This document shows, one piece after another, positions 6,151-13,402 of a stretch of DNA of 25,762 bases. Position 1 is the first letter of the stretch. Every line of letters starts with the position of its first letter. The stretch lies in the IMG/VR virus record IMGVR_UViG_3300036759_000100, positions 1 through 25,762 of that record; one strand, given 5' to 3'. The translations under genes were made by a program, and so were the position numbers. The notes beneath the pieces are model-generated. The model saw nothing but the letters and a program-made list of their open reading frames with translations, made no database searches and was not told the DNA's origin. Source of the DNA: a virus.

Positions 6151-7309
6151 GGACTTCCTCGGACACGCGCTGAGGAACCGCGCCGACGGCTGGTTCGAGT
6201 CTCTGCTCGGCTACCGGGGTGAGCAGGTCGGGACGGTCGATCGGTGCCTGCAGCTGAACTCGCAGCAGATCGCCTCCATGCCGCTGCGCTACCGGCATTC
6301 CGAGGCGACCTCGGCTGACCGGCCAGCCTGGGTCTCGGACCCCGACCCGGCCTGGTACCCGAACGGGATCCACGATGCGATCTTCGCGGCGATCTGGTCG
6401 ATCTACGCGCAGGGGGAGGCCTTCCTGTACGTGACCAGTCGCTACGCCGACGGCTACCCACTGACCTGGACGCTGCTCGACCCGGTGACGATGAAGGTCG
6501 AAGACGAGGGCGGGATGCGCAGCTACCAGTCCAACGGCTTCGACCTCGACCCCGGCGACGTGATCCAGGTGATGCGCGACCCGACCGGCGCGCTACGCGG
6601 GCGCCCCTCGCTGGAGGCGTACTGGTCGAACGTAAGCTCGGCCTACGCGGCCGACAACTACGCGGCCGATGTCTACTACTCGACCGGCGTCAACCGGATG
6701 GCGCTCAAGTCCTCGCGGCGGCTCGACGCCGAGCAGGCGGCGGCGATCCAGGCGCAGTGGGTAGCGGCGGTCTCGAAGCGGCTCGGCGCGCCCGCGATCA
6801 TCCCGCCCGATCTCGAACTGCTGCAGGCGCTGACGATCTCGCCGAAGGACATGATGCTGCTGGAGTCGCGCGACTGGGACGCGCGCCAGATCGCCGCCGC
6901 CTTCGGTGTCCCGGCGATCCTGCTCAACATCCCGGTGTCGGGAGGGCTGACCTACCAGAACCCCTCGATGCTCGCCGAACTCTGGTGGCGGACCGAGTTG
7001 ATGCCGACGGCGGTCAAGCTGCAGGAGGCGCTGAGCCGCTGGCTACCGCGCGGGCACTGGGTCGAGTTCGACCCCTCGGCCTCGATCCGGCCCGACCTGC
7101 AGACGCTCGTCGCGATCTACTCGAAGGCGCTGGCCGACGGCGCCGTCACCGCCGACGAGTACCGCGCGGCGGTCTTCGACCTGCCGCCGATGCGCGAGGG
7201 CGACCAGGCGGCCGACTACTACGAGGAGGCCGGGACGCACGGCTCGATCGGCTCGACGCCGACCGCGCTTGACGCGGCTCTGCCCGAGGAGGTGTTGACC
7301 CCGCCATGA
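6074..7309 (+). CDS. Portal protein, HK97-type
   Basis: This 411-residue protein matches phage portals of the HK97/SPP1 group. It has an N-terminal region entering with YRGEQVGTVDRCLQLNSQQIASMPL, a central TWTLLDPVTMKV…, PGDVIQVMRDPTGALRGRPSLEAYW, then AQWVAAVSKRLGAPAIIPP, a clip region, and ARQIAAAFGVPAILLNIP ahead of YQNPSMLAELWWRTELMPTA. Twelve copies form the ring through which DNA enters and leaves the head. ATG 6074 is chosen because the -10 box puts transcription start on this base; there is no ribosome site. The gene overlaps the protease (ATGA at 7306). Confidence 0.94.
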   Translation: MRLRRRREPVLPEAVNAVPPTYATFEDFLGHALRNRADGWFESLLGYRGEQVGTVDRCLQLNSQQIASMPLRYRHSEATSADRPAWVSDPDPAWYPNGIHDAIFAAIWSIYAQGEAFLYVTSRYADGYPLTWTLLDPVTMKVEDEGGMRSYQSNGFDLDPGDVIQVMRDPTGALRGRPSLEAYWSNVSSAYAADNYAADVYYSTGVNRMALKSSRRLDAEQAAAIQAQWVAAVSKRLGAPAIIPPDLELLQALTISPKDMMLLESRDWDARQIAAAFGVPAILLNIPVSGGLTYQNPSMLAELWWRTELMPTAVKLQEALSRWLPRGHWVEFDPSASIRPDLQTLVAIYSKALADGAVTADEYRAAVFDLPPMREGDQAADYYEEAGTHGSIGSTPTALDAALPEEVLTPP

Positions 7310-7887
7310 GCGAGGAGACCAAGGTCATGCGGCGAACGTTCAGCGCGCCGCTGGAGACCGACGACGAGGGACGGATCGTGGAGGGGTGCATCGTCCCCTA
7401 CGGCGAGGCGCAGAAGGTCTCGGACGGCGGCGCGCCCTACTACGAGGTGTTCGAGCCGGGCGCGTTCGCCAAGCAGCTGCGCGCGGCCGACAGGATCGAG
7501 CTTCGCTACGAGCACGGCGAGGAGTTGGCCGACTCGGTCGGGGTCGGCCGCTCGCTGGTCGAGCAGGCCAACATGCTGTTCGGCTCGTTCAGGATGCACC
7601 GCAGCGCGTTCGGTGACCAGGCGCTTGAACTGGTGCGCGCCGGGGTCTTGCCGGGATTCTCGATCGAGTTCTCAGACCGCTTCACGCACTGGCGCAAGAA
7701 CGCGGCCGGGGCGATCGTGCGCTCGAAGTGCATCCTGCACTCGGTCGGCCTCGTGCGCGTCCCCGCCTACGACACGGCGCTGGTGACCGCCGTTCGCTCG
7801 CGCGCCGAGTTGCTGCCCGACGTCGAGCTTCCCGAGATCGAGGCAGGGCAACTGGACCGCTTGCGCGCGGTCGGGATCGAGGTCTAA
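7306..7887 (+). CDS. Prohead protease (HK97 family, peptidase U35)
   Basis: This 193-residue protein starts at ATG 7306, coupled to the portal. It has the family layout: FSAPLETDDEGRIVEGCIVPYG at the front, FEPGAFAKQL, the catalytic histidine in LRYEHGEELADSVG (His70), the nucleophile in GVLPGFSIEFS (Ser119), and SVGLVRVPAYDTALVTAVRS near the end. The enzyme matures the prohead by removing the N-terminal delta domain of the capsid protein encoded next. A 139-base gap with repeated 10-mers follows. Confidence 0.94.
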   Translation: MSEETKVMRRTFSAPLETDDEGRIVEGCIVPYGEAQKVSDGGAPYYEVFEPGAFAKQLRAADRIELRYEHGEELADSVGVGRSLVEQANMLFGSFRMHRSAFGDQALELVRAGVLPGFSIEFSDRFTHWRKNAAGAIVRSKCILHSVGLVRVPAYDTALVTAVRSRAELLPDVELPEIEAGQLDRLRAVGIEV

Positions 7888-7900
7888 GCTTCCAGCAGAA

Positions 7901-7993
7901 CGGCACCCCGCAGCGGCACGCGGACACCGGCACCCCGTAGCGCGCAGAGCGGCACCCCGGACACCGTCACATAGCCCGCACGGCGGCACCCCG
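7901..7993 (+). repeat. Four direct copies of CGGCACCCCG
   Basis: Perfect copies lie at 7901-7910, 7928-7937, 7950-7959 and 7984-7993, with steps of 27, 22 and 34 bases. GGACACCG also recurs at 7922 and 7958. I found this 10-mer nowhere else in the window. The repeats fill the gap between the protease stop and the capsid ribosome site, where no frame looks coding. The role is unknown: a protein-binding array or RNA leader controlling capsid expression is possible. Confidence 0.75.
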
Positions 7994-8026
7994 TCGAACT
8001 CAATCGACGCGTGAGGAGTGATCCCC

Positions 8027-9289
8027 GTGGGCAACCCCGTCCTGCAGCGCCTGGTAGATGAACGCGGCCAGACGCAGGAGAACATCGACCGCATCCTGGA
8101 TCGGGCAAACGAGGAGGAGCGCGACCCGACCGAATCCGAGCGCGAGCTGATCGTCAGCCACCGCGCCCGGCTCGACCAGCTGGAGCCGATGATCGGCGAG
8201 CTGCTGGAAGTCGAGGAGACTCGCGGCAAGGCGAAGGACGCACGCGCGGCGCTCAGCCGCACCCGTCGCGGCGAGACGACCGAGGGCGACGGCAACGGCG
8301 ACGAGGGCGGCGACGAGGGCGGCGACGAGCCGCCGGAGGGCGAGTACCAGACGTTCGCGCGCTACGCGCGTGACGTGATCCTGACCCGCTTCAACCACAT
8401 CGGCGCGACCGTCCCGGTCCACCAGCGCCACCGGGCGCAGGAGCGCCTGCAGCGCGCCGTGCAGCAGGTGCTGACCGCCGACGTCGGCCCGCTCGTTCAG
8501 CCCCAGTACATCGCGCAGATCATGCAGGTGATCGACCGCTCACGGCCGCTGGTCGATGCCTCGAACCGCGTCACCCTCTCCTCGGGCAAGCTGGAGTGGC
8601 CGCAGATCACCGAGCGCCCGAGCGTAGGCGAGCAGGCTGCTGAGAAGACCGAGGCGGGCGACGGGACGCTGACGGTGGACGTCCTGAGCACGGTCGCGAA
8701 GACCTACCTGGTCGCCGCGAACTTCTCCTGGCAGACGGTCCAGTGGTCGAACCCGGACGCGATGCGGCTCTGGTTCGACCTGGCTGCCGCCGACTACGCG
8801 AAGAAGACCGACGCCGCCGCAGCGGCGGTGCTGGCCGCCGCCGACACGACCCCGACCGCCGTCGCCAGCAATGACCTCGAAGGCTGGATGGCCGCGATCG
8901 CGACCGCCTCCGGTGAGGTCTACGCGAACACCGGGCGCTTCCCGAACGCGATCGCCGCCAACCCGGCGGACGGCTTCGGGCTGCTCGGCCTGGTCGCCCA
9001 GGTCGCGCCCGTCTTCCTCTCGACCGGCGCGGGCGACCTCTCCACCGGCAGCTTCCCGCCCATCGGCGGGCTGCGCTTCATCGCCTCGGCTGGCCTCCCG
9101 GCCGGGACCGTGATCGTCGGCGACTTCTCGACGCTGCTCTGCGCCGAGACCGCTGGCGCTCCGGTCGAGCTTCGCGCCGTCGAGCCGTCGATCGGCGGAA
9201 TCGAAGTCGGGATCATCGGCGCCTTCGCTGCTGCGATCACCGACCCCGGCGCCTTCGCCGAGATCACCGCCCCGGCGGTAGGGCCGTGA
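8027..9289 (+). CDS. Major capsid protein, HK97 fold
   Basis: The product is 420 residues from GTG 8027. GTGAGGAG ends eight bases upstream, which favours this over GTG 8018, which directly abuts it. Residues 1-85 are a charged coiled coil (QENIDRILDRANEEERDPTESERELIV…), the delta/scaffolding domain expected to be removed by the protease. A Gly/Asp/Glu linker (about 86-106, encoded by a repeated GACGAGGGCGGC) separates it from the capsid core: PLVQPQYIAQIMQVIDRSRPLVDASNRV, WPQITERP, KTYLVAANFSWQTVQWSNPDAM and GGLRFIASAGLPAGTVIVGDFS. This is the shell subunit. Confidence 0.95.
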   Translation: MGNPVLQRLVDERGQTQENIDRILDRANEEERDPTESERELIVSHRARLDQLEPMIGELLEVEETRGKAKDARAALSRTRRGETTEGDGNGDEGGDEGGDEPPEGEYQTFARYARDVILTRFNHIGATVPVHQRHRAQERLQRAVQQVLTADVGPLVQPQYIAQIMQVIDRSRPLVDASNRVTLSSGKLEWPQITERPSVGEQAAEKTEAGDGTLTVDVLSTVAKTYLVAANFSWQTVQWSNPDAMRLWFDLAAADYAKKTDAAAAAVLAAADTTPTAVASNDLEGWMAAIATASGEVYANTGRFPNAIAANPADGFGLLGLVAQVAPVFLSTGAGDLSTGSFPPIGGLRFIASAGLPAGTVIVGDFSTLLCAETAGAPVELRAVEPSIGGIEVGIIGAFAAAITDPGAFAEITAPAVGP

Positions 9290-9498
9290 CCAGGTACCGC
9301 GAGCGACGTGATGCGGGCGAGTTCGCGCCTCCGGCGGTAGCTGCGGCCGACGAGGAGGGCGCGCTCGGCGCGCCCTCCTCGTTCGACTCGATGACGAAGG
9401 CCGAACTGCTCGCCGAGGCGCAGAGCCGGGGGATCAGCCCTGCGAACAACGACATGACCAAGGACGAGTTGCGGGCGGCGCTGGAGGGCGCCGAGTAG
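9286..9498 (+). CDS. Small HeH/SAP-like protein following the capsid gene
   Basis: This 70-residue product starts at GTG 9286 (GTGA overlap with the capsid stop). The C-terminal half, MTKAELLAEAQSRGISPAN and NDMTKDELRAALEG, has the paired-helix pattern of HeH/LEM/SAP-type DNA- or protein-binding domains, often found in phage structural clusters. The N-terminal half contains a perfect 15-bp inverted repeat at the DNA level, so its linker sequence (ADEEGALGAPSSFD) may be shaped by that hairpin. It might join head proteins or bind DNA; its function is unproven. Confidence 0.65.
   Translation: MTRYRERRDAGEFAPPAVAAADEEGALGAPSSFDSMTKAELLAEAQSRGISPANNDMTKDELRAALEGAE
9350..9382 (+). terminator. Strong hairpin inside the gene after the capsid protein
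   Basis: ACGAGGAGGGCGCGC (9350-9364) and its exact complement (9368-9382) form a 15-bp perfect stem with a 3-base loop and no T-run. T-less stems can act as terminators in actinobacteria. It lies 61 bases after the capsid stop and could lower expression of downstream connector genes relative to capsid. The stem contains the same GAGGGCG/CGCCCTC core as hairpins at 6011 and 9854. Confidence 0.5.
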
Positions 9499-9825
9499 GT
9501 GACCGCCTACGCGACCGTGGACGAGCTTGCGACGGCGCTGCGCGTTCGCGTGACCGAGGAGAACACCGACGGCCTGCAGGCCTGCCTCGACGCGGCGGCC
9601 GAGGAGATCGACCACGACGTAGATCGGGTCGAGCCGATCCCGGAGGACGACGCGCTCGCCAACCGCGTCAACATCCTGCGCGCGGTCGAGTGGTACAAGG
9701 CGAACGATGCCGCCTTCGGCGTGATCGGCTTCGACCAGACGGGCGCCCTGCAGGCGCCGCGCGACGGCTTCAACCGGCACGCCTACACCCTGACGCCGCT
9801 CAAGCAACAGTGGGGACTGGCGTGA
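9499..9825 (+). CDS. Head-tail connector (gp6-like adaptor)
   Basis: This 108-residue product starts at GTG 9499, directly after the preceding TAG. It shows the helical head-tail adaptor pattern: YATVDELATALRVRVTEENTDGLQACLDAAAEEIDHDV, then ALANRVNILRAVEWYKANDAAFGVIGFDQTGALQAPRDGF. Such proteins form the ring beneath the portal. The position after the capsid fits. Its stop overlaps the GTG of the next gene, and that junction lies inside the first of two tandem hairpins. Confidence 0.75.
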   Translation: MTAYATVDELATALRVRVTEENTDGLQACLDAAAEEIDHDVDRVEPIPEDDALANRVNILRAVEWYKANDAAFGVIGFDQTGALQAPRDGFNRHAYTLTPLKQQWGLA

Positions 9826-9884
9826 GCGGGAACGGATCCCTCCCGCTCACATCGGTGAGGGCGGTTGCCGCTTCCGCCCTCACC
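9822..9884 (+). terminator. Two tandem perfect hairpins at a gene junction
   Basis: Hairpin 1: GTGAGCGGGA (9822-9831) / TCCCGCTCAC (9841-9850), 10 bp with a 9-base loop, its first three bases being the proposed GTG start. Hairpin 2: GGTGAGGGCGG (9854-9864) / CCGCCCTCACC (9874-9884), 11 bp with a 9-base loop. They are separated by three bases. They may terminate transcription, hide the start codon, or protect RNA ends. Confidence 0.55.
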
Positions 9885-10250
9885 CCCAGTCCCGACGACC
9901 CGCCGATCGCCGTTCTGCCCGACCTGGTCGATGCGGTCGAGCCGCCCGCGCTGATGCTGGAGTGGAACGATCCCTGGCTGGAGCTTGAGACAGTCGCGGG
10001 CGGCTTCGGGATCTTCTACGCACGCCTGAACGTGATCTGCTTCGCCGGGCGAGTCGAGCCAGGGCCGGGCGTCGCGACCCTGGAGCAGCTGGTGTCCTAC
10101 ACGCTGGGGCGCCTCCAGAGCGACGCCTACTCGTGGCCGCTGGACGACTCGCAGGCGCCTCGCCGCTTCGACATCAACGGCATCCCGCTACTGGGTGCGC
10201 GGCTCCTGTTCCGGGTGCCGGTCGCGCTCGAAGAAGGAGGAACCCCGTGA
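9822..10250 (+). CDS. Neck or tail-terminator-like protein
   Basis: The product has 142 residues if it starts at GTG 9822 (GTGA overlap). The first 25 residues (SGNGSLPLTSVRAVAASALT) are encoded by two hairpins, so a later start is possible, although the next ATG is at 9954. The core LEWNDPWLELETVAGGFGIFYARLNVICFAGRVEPGPGVATLEQLVSYTLGRL and ARLLFRVPVA look like a small alpha/beta completion protein. The position between connector and major tail protein fits a tail terminator or head-closure protein. The assignment is from context and overall pattern, not from a recognised motif. Confidence 0.6.
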   Translation: MSGNGSLPLTSVRAVAASALTPSPDDPPIAVLPDLVDAVEPPALMLEWNDPWLELETVAGGFGIFYARLNVICFAGRVEPGPGVATLEQLVSYTLGRLQSDAYSWPLDDSQAPRRFDINGIPLLGARLLFRVPVALEEGGTP

Positions 10251-10846
10251 GCATTCCCATGCCGCTGATCCTTGACGACGCGTCGCTCAAGATCGGCACC
10301 GACGACACGCCGACGAGCCTCGCCGAGCTTGCCTGCGTGACCAACCACCTCGAACTCTCGCCCGACGTCGCCGTGACGACGCTCGACACGATGTGCGGCT
10401 CGGTCGATTACCCCGGCGTCGTCAAGTGGTCGCTGGTCGCGACGCTCTACCAGTCGCTCGACCCCGGCGCGACAGAGGACATCCTCAGCCAGGCGGTCGC
10501 CGCCGACACGGCGGTGCCGTTCGAGATCGTCCCCTACAAGTCGAAGCCGGTCGGGCCGGACAACCCCAGCTGGTCGGGGATGGTGATCCCGCAGCCCTAC
10601 TCGCCGATCAACGGCGACGCGGGCGATGCCTCGACCATCGACCTGGAGTGGTCGGTGGTCGGCCAGCCGACGAAGTCTGAGACCGACACCGCCGCTGCGA
10701 CGACCTCGGCGGGCGACCTGCAGGCGATGACCCGCGCGCAGCTGGACGAGCAGGCGACCGCGCTCGGGCTGAACCCGGCCGACTACCCGACCAAGGACGA
10801 GGAGATCGCCGCGATCCAGGCGGCGCAGCCGACGCCGACGACGTGA
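10247..10846 (+). CDS. Major tail tube protein (probable) with C-terminal HeH/SAP-like domain
   Basis: This 199-residue product starts at GTG 10247, preceded by AGGAGG and overlapping the previous stop. The N-terminal 145 residues are beta-rich (LILDDASLKIGTDDTPTS, ATLDTM-like CGSVDYPGVVKWSLVATLYQS, PYKSKPVGPDNPSWSGMVIPQPYSPINGDAGDASTIDLEWSVVG), as in tube-forming proteins. A threonine/alanine-rich linker leads to residues 158-193 (LQAMTRAQLDEQATALGLN, PTKDEEIAAIQAAQ), which resemble the HeH/SAP-like domain of the protein at 9286. Tube proteins often carry an exposed extra C-terminal domain on the tail surface. Confidence 0.75.
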   Translation: MSIPMPLILDDASLKIGTDDTPTSLAELACVTNHLELSPDVAVTTLDTMCGSVDYPGVVKWSLVATLYQSLDPGATEDILSQAVAADTAVPFEIVPYKSKPVGPDNPSWSGMVIPQPYSPINGDAGDASTIDLEWSVVGQPTKSETDTAAATTSAGDLQAMTRAQLDEQATALGLNPADYPTKDEEIAAIQAAQPTPTT

Positions 10847-11241
10847 GTGAGGCGAAGATCACGGTGGTCGGGTTCGATGAACTGGCGTCCGGCTCTAAGC
10901 GCCTGTTCGGCAAGATCGGCGACCGCGCGGTCAAGGACTTCGAGCGGATCGCGGGTCAGCAGGCGGGAACGGTACGCGGGCGCGTGCCGCGCGAGACCGG
11001 GCGCCTGGCCGGGTCGGTCACCAGCTTCCGCGAGGGGGAGCGCGCCATTGTCGGGATGGGTGACGGCGTCCCCTACGCGGGCTGGATCGAGTTCGGCGGC
11101 ACGCGAGGGCGCCCCTACCTGCCGCAGGGGCGCTACCTGTTCCCGGTCGTCTCGGGAGCCGAGCCGCAGGTCGTCGCGGCGGGCACCAGGGCGGCCGACC
11201 GCGAGATCGGAGGATTCCAGTGGAAGACGCCCAGCCCGTGA
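10843..11241 (+). CDS. HK97 gp10-like tail completion protein
   Basis: This 132-residue product starts at GTG 10843 (GTGA overlap). ITVVGFDELASGSKRLFGKIGDRAVKDFERIAGQQAGTVRGRVPRETGRLAGSV followed by VPYAGWIEFGG and the RPYLPQGRYLFP segment is the HK97-gp10 family pattern: an N-terminal helix with pR.TG.L..S and a YA.wvEfG loop. Members help complete the neck or tail. Here it follows the tail tube gene rather than preceding it, a small departure from the common order. Confidence 0.8.
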   Translation: MSEAKITVVGFDELASGSKRLFGKIGDRAVKDFERIAGQQAGTVRGRVPRETGRLAGSVTSFREGERAIVGMGDGVPYAGWIEFGGTRGRPYLPQGRYLFPVVSGAEPQVVAAGTRAADREIGGFQWKTPSP

Positions 11242-11546
11242 GTCGCCTGCCGTTGCCGAAGGAGGTGACGATCCCTACCAGCGCCGCCGAGATGATGCCG
11301 ACGCCGCGCGAGATGCGCGAACTCAAGCTGACCTCCGGGCTGCGGCTGGAGTACCTGTTCGGCGAGGAGTCGGACCTGGACGAGAAGACGCAGATGATGA
11401 TCTGGCTGCAGCTGCGTCGCCAGGGCTACGAGGTCAGCTGGGACGACGCGGCCGATGTCCAGCCGGTGCAGGAGACCGAGCAGCCGGACCCTACGAGCGC
11501 CGAGTCCTCGAAAACCTCGCCGCCTTCTGCCGCTACTGGCGAATGA
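11220..11546 (+). CDS. Tail assembly chaperone, short form (gpG-like)
   Basis: This 108-residue product starts at GTG 11220 with GGAGG six bases upstream, overlapping the preceding gene by 22 bases. LTSGLRLEYLFGEESDLDEKTQMMIWLQLRRQGYEVSWDDA is helical, and the C-terminus is polar and low in structure. It lies immediately upstream of the tape measure gene, the invariant place of the two tail chaperones, which coat the tape measure during tail assembly. Its last 15 codons use poor third positions (aaa, cct, tct, gct, act), while the -1 frame over the same DNA looks fully coding, pointing to a programmed frameshift near 11490. Confidence 0.75.
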   Translation: MEDAQPVSRLPLPKEVTIPTSAAEMMPTPREMRELKLTSGLRLEYLFGEESDLDEKTQMMIWLQLRRQGYEVSWDDAADVQPVQETEQPDPTSAESSKTSPPSAATGE

Positions 11547-11662
11547 CGCCGCGCGAGGTAGACGCACTCAGTCCGGAGGAGTACCGGGTGCTGGTCGCCT
11601 TCCAGAATCGCGAGGCGCGCGAGGCGAATCGGGCGGCGAGCCGTGCGAGGAGGAAGCGGTAG
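11492..11662 (+). CDS. Frameshift extension of the tail chaperone (gpT-like)
   Basis: The -1 frame from 11492 encodes YERRVLENLAAFCRYWRMT, PREVDALSPEEYRVLVAFQ and a basic tail, stopping at TAG directly before the tape measure ATG. There is no credible start with a ribosome site; ATG 11543 overlaps the first frame's stop but would cut away the aromatic-rich conserved-looking part. A -1 slip of the tRNA reading CCT (11490-11492) onto CCC (11489-11491) would join the frames into a fusion of about 147 residues. It is not a classical X-XXY-YYZ heptamer, so the exact slip point is inferred. Confidence 0.6.
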   Translation, partial: YERRVLENLAAFCRYWRMTPREVDALSPEEYRVLVAFQNREAREANRAASRARRKR

Positions 11663-13402
11663 ATGGCGAACCCGTCCGTCTTCGTAGAGTTCGTCGCCAA
11701 CACGCAGAAGCTGGCGGCGGGCGTCAAGGATCTGCAGAAGACCGGCGACCAGGCCTCGAAGGGCTGGGACTGGAAGCGGGTGGCGAAGTGGGCTGGCGCG
11801 GCGGCGGCGGTCGGCGCGGCCTCGAAGTACGTCAAGGATGCGGTCGGGCAGACCGAGGATCTGGCGAAGTCCACCCTGGCGCTGACGCGCACGACCGGGA
11901 TGGACGTCAAGACCTCATCCGAGTGGGCCGAGGTCTTGCACTCGCGCGGGATCGAGACCAAGGCCTTCCAGATGGGCATGGTCAAGCTCTCGAAGGAGAT
12001 GACGAACGCGGCGGCTGGCTCGAAGAAGTCGGTCGCCGCCTTCCAGGATCTCGGCGTCTCCATGGAGGACGTCCGCGCGGGCAACACGCAGGCGGTGATC
12101 ATGCAGGTCGCCGACGGCCTCTCGAAGATGACGAACCCGGCGAAGCGCGCCGCGCTCGCGCAGCAGCTGTTCGCGCGCCAGGGGCAGGCGCTTGCGCCGC
12201 TGCTGTTCAAGGGGTCGGCGGCGATCCAGGAGCAGCTGGACACCGCCGCCAAGTACGGCGCGACGCTCGACGGGGAGACGACCAAGTCGGTCGGCGAGCT
12301 GATCGCGCAGCAGCGCGAGATGGGCATCGCGATGGACGGGGTCAAGATCAAGGTCGGCACCGCGCTGATGCCGGTGATCCTCGACCTCTCCTCGGCGCTC
12401 GTGGATCTGCTGCGGATCTTCCAGCCGCTGCTGACTTCGGCGACCGCGCTCAAGATCGTGATCGGCGTGCTGGCGGGCGCGTTCATCGCCTACAAGGTCG
12501 CGATGATCGCGGCGACCATCGCCGAAAACGTCTTCAACGTCACCCTCGGCGCGACGCAGATCCTGCTGACGGCCGGGATCGTCGTCGCGATCATGGCGGT
12601 GATCGCGGCCGGGTACCTGCTCTACAAGCACTGGGATGACCTCTCGAAGCTGGCCGGGAAGGTGTGGGACGGGATCAAGAAGGGCGCGCAGGCGGCGCTC
12701 AGCTGGATCCGCTCGAACTGGCCGCTGATCCTCGGTGTGCTGACCGGCCCGTTCGGCCTCGCGATCGTCGCGATCTACAAGAACTGGGATCGGATCACGG
12801 CCGCCGTCCGCGACGCCGTCAACACGATGAAGAACCTGCTGAGCGGCTTCCTCGGCTGGCTCGGCGGGATCGCCACCTCGATCGCCGGGGTCGTCTCGCG
12901 GATCGTCGCCGCCTTCGGGCGCTTCGATGACCCGGTGCGCGCCTCGGTCACCGCGATCAAGGACGCGCTCGGCAGCCTGCCCGGATTCATCACGGGGATC
13001 ATCGCGCGCGTCCGCGCTGCCGCCAACGCTGTCGCCGACGCGATCCGCGCGCCGATCAACGCCGTCATCCGGGCCTGGAACGGGATCTCGTTCACGATCC
13101 CGAAGATCAAGCTGCCGAGCGTGAAGATCGCCGGGCACAAGATCGGCGGTGGCTCGTTCGGCGGCTGGACGGTCGCCTTCCCGAACATCCCGACGCTGGC
13201 GGCTGGCGGGATCGTGACGACGCCGACGCTGGCGATGATCGGCGAGGCCGGACCGGAGGCGGTCGTGCCGCTGTCGAACGCGGCGCCGCCGATCGAGGTG
13301 CGGGTGTTCATCGGCGAGACGGAACTGCGCGGTCTGGTCAAGGCCGAGGTGCGGACGGCCAACAATCGCACCGCGCAGGTGCTGCTGGCAGGGGCGCGCT
13401 GA
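11663..13402 (+). CDS. Tape measure protein
   Basis: This 579-residue protein starts at ATG 11663 just after the chaperone stop, with GAGGAGG upstream. Charged helices at the front (VEFVANTQKLAAGVKDLQKTGDQASKGW, TTGMDVKTSSEWAEVL) lead to hydrophobic stretches at about 258-322 and 352-372, repeated KHWDDLSKLAGKVWDGIKK / KNWDRITAAVRDAVNTMKN motifs, and a C-terminus with LAAGGIVTTPTLAMIGEAGPEAVVPL, all typical of siphovirus tape measures. At about 1.5 Å per residue it implies a tail of roughly 85-90 nm. The hydrophobic segments may help DNA cross the host membrane. Confidence 0.95.
   Translation: MANPSVFVEFVANTQKLAAGVKDLQKTGDQASKGWDWKRVAKWAGAAAAVGAASKYVKDAVGQTEDLAKSTLALTRTTGMDVKTSSEWAEVLHSRGIETKAFQMGMVKLSKEMTNAAAGSKKSVAAFQDLGVSMEDVRAGNTQAVIMQVADGLSKMTNPAKRAALAQQLFARQGQALAPLLFKGSAAIQEQLDTAAKYGATLDGETTKSVGELIAQQREMGIAMDGVKIKVGTALMPVILDLSSALVDLLRIFQPLLTSATALKIVIGVLAGAFIAYKVAMIAATIAENVFNVTLGATQILLTAGIVVAIMAVIAAGYLLYKHWDDLSKLAGKVWDGIKKGAQAALSWIRSNWPLILGVLTGPFGLAIVAIYKNWDRITAAVRDAVNTMKNLLSGFLGWLGGIATSIAGVVSRIVAAFGRFDDPVRASVTAIKDALGSLPGFITGIIARVRAAANAVADAIRAPINAVIRAWNGISFTIPKIKLPSVKIAGHKIGGGSFGGWTVAFPNIPTLAAGGIVTTPTLAMIGEAGPEAVVPLSNAAPPIEVRVFIGETELRGLVKAEVRTANNRTAQVLLAGAR

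Noticed and set aside
7884-8108. Reverse frame across the protease-capsid gap with repeated RGA/GVP residues
   Set aside because: The residue repeats simply translate the DNA 10-mer; there is no ribosome site and it overlaps both neighbours.
8920-9807. Reverse frame opposite capsid and connector genes
   Set aside because: Shadow of two supported genes; GC-rich DNA leaves many such frames open.
11455-12639. Long forward frame across the chaperone extension and tape measure
   Set aside because: Glycine/arginine-rich shadow; the tape measure frame carries the recognisable motifs.
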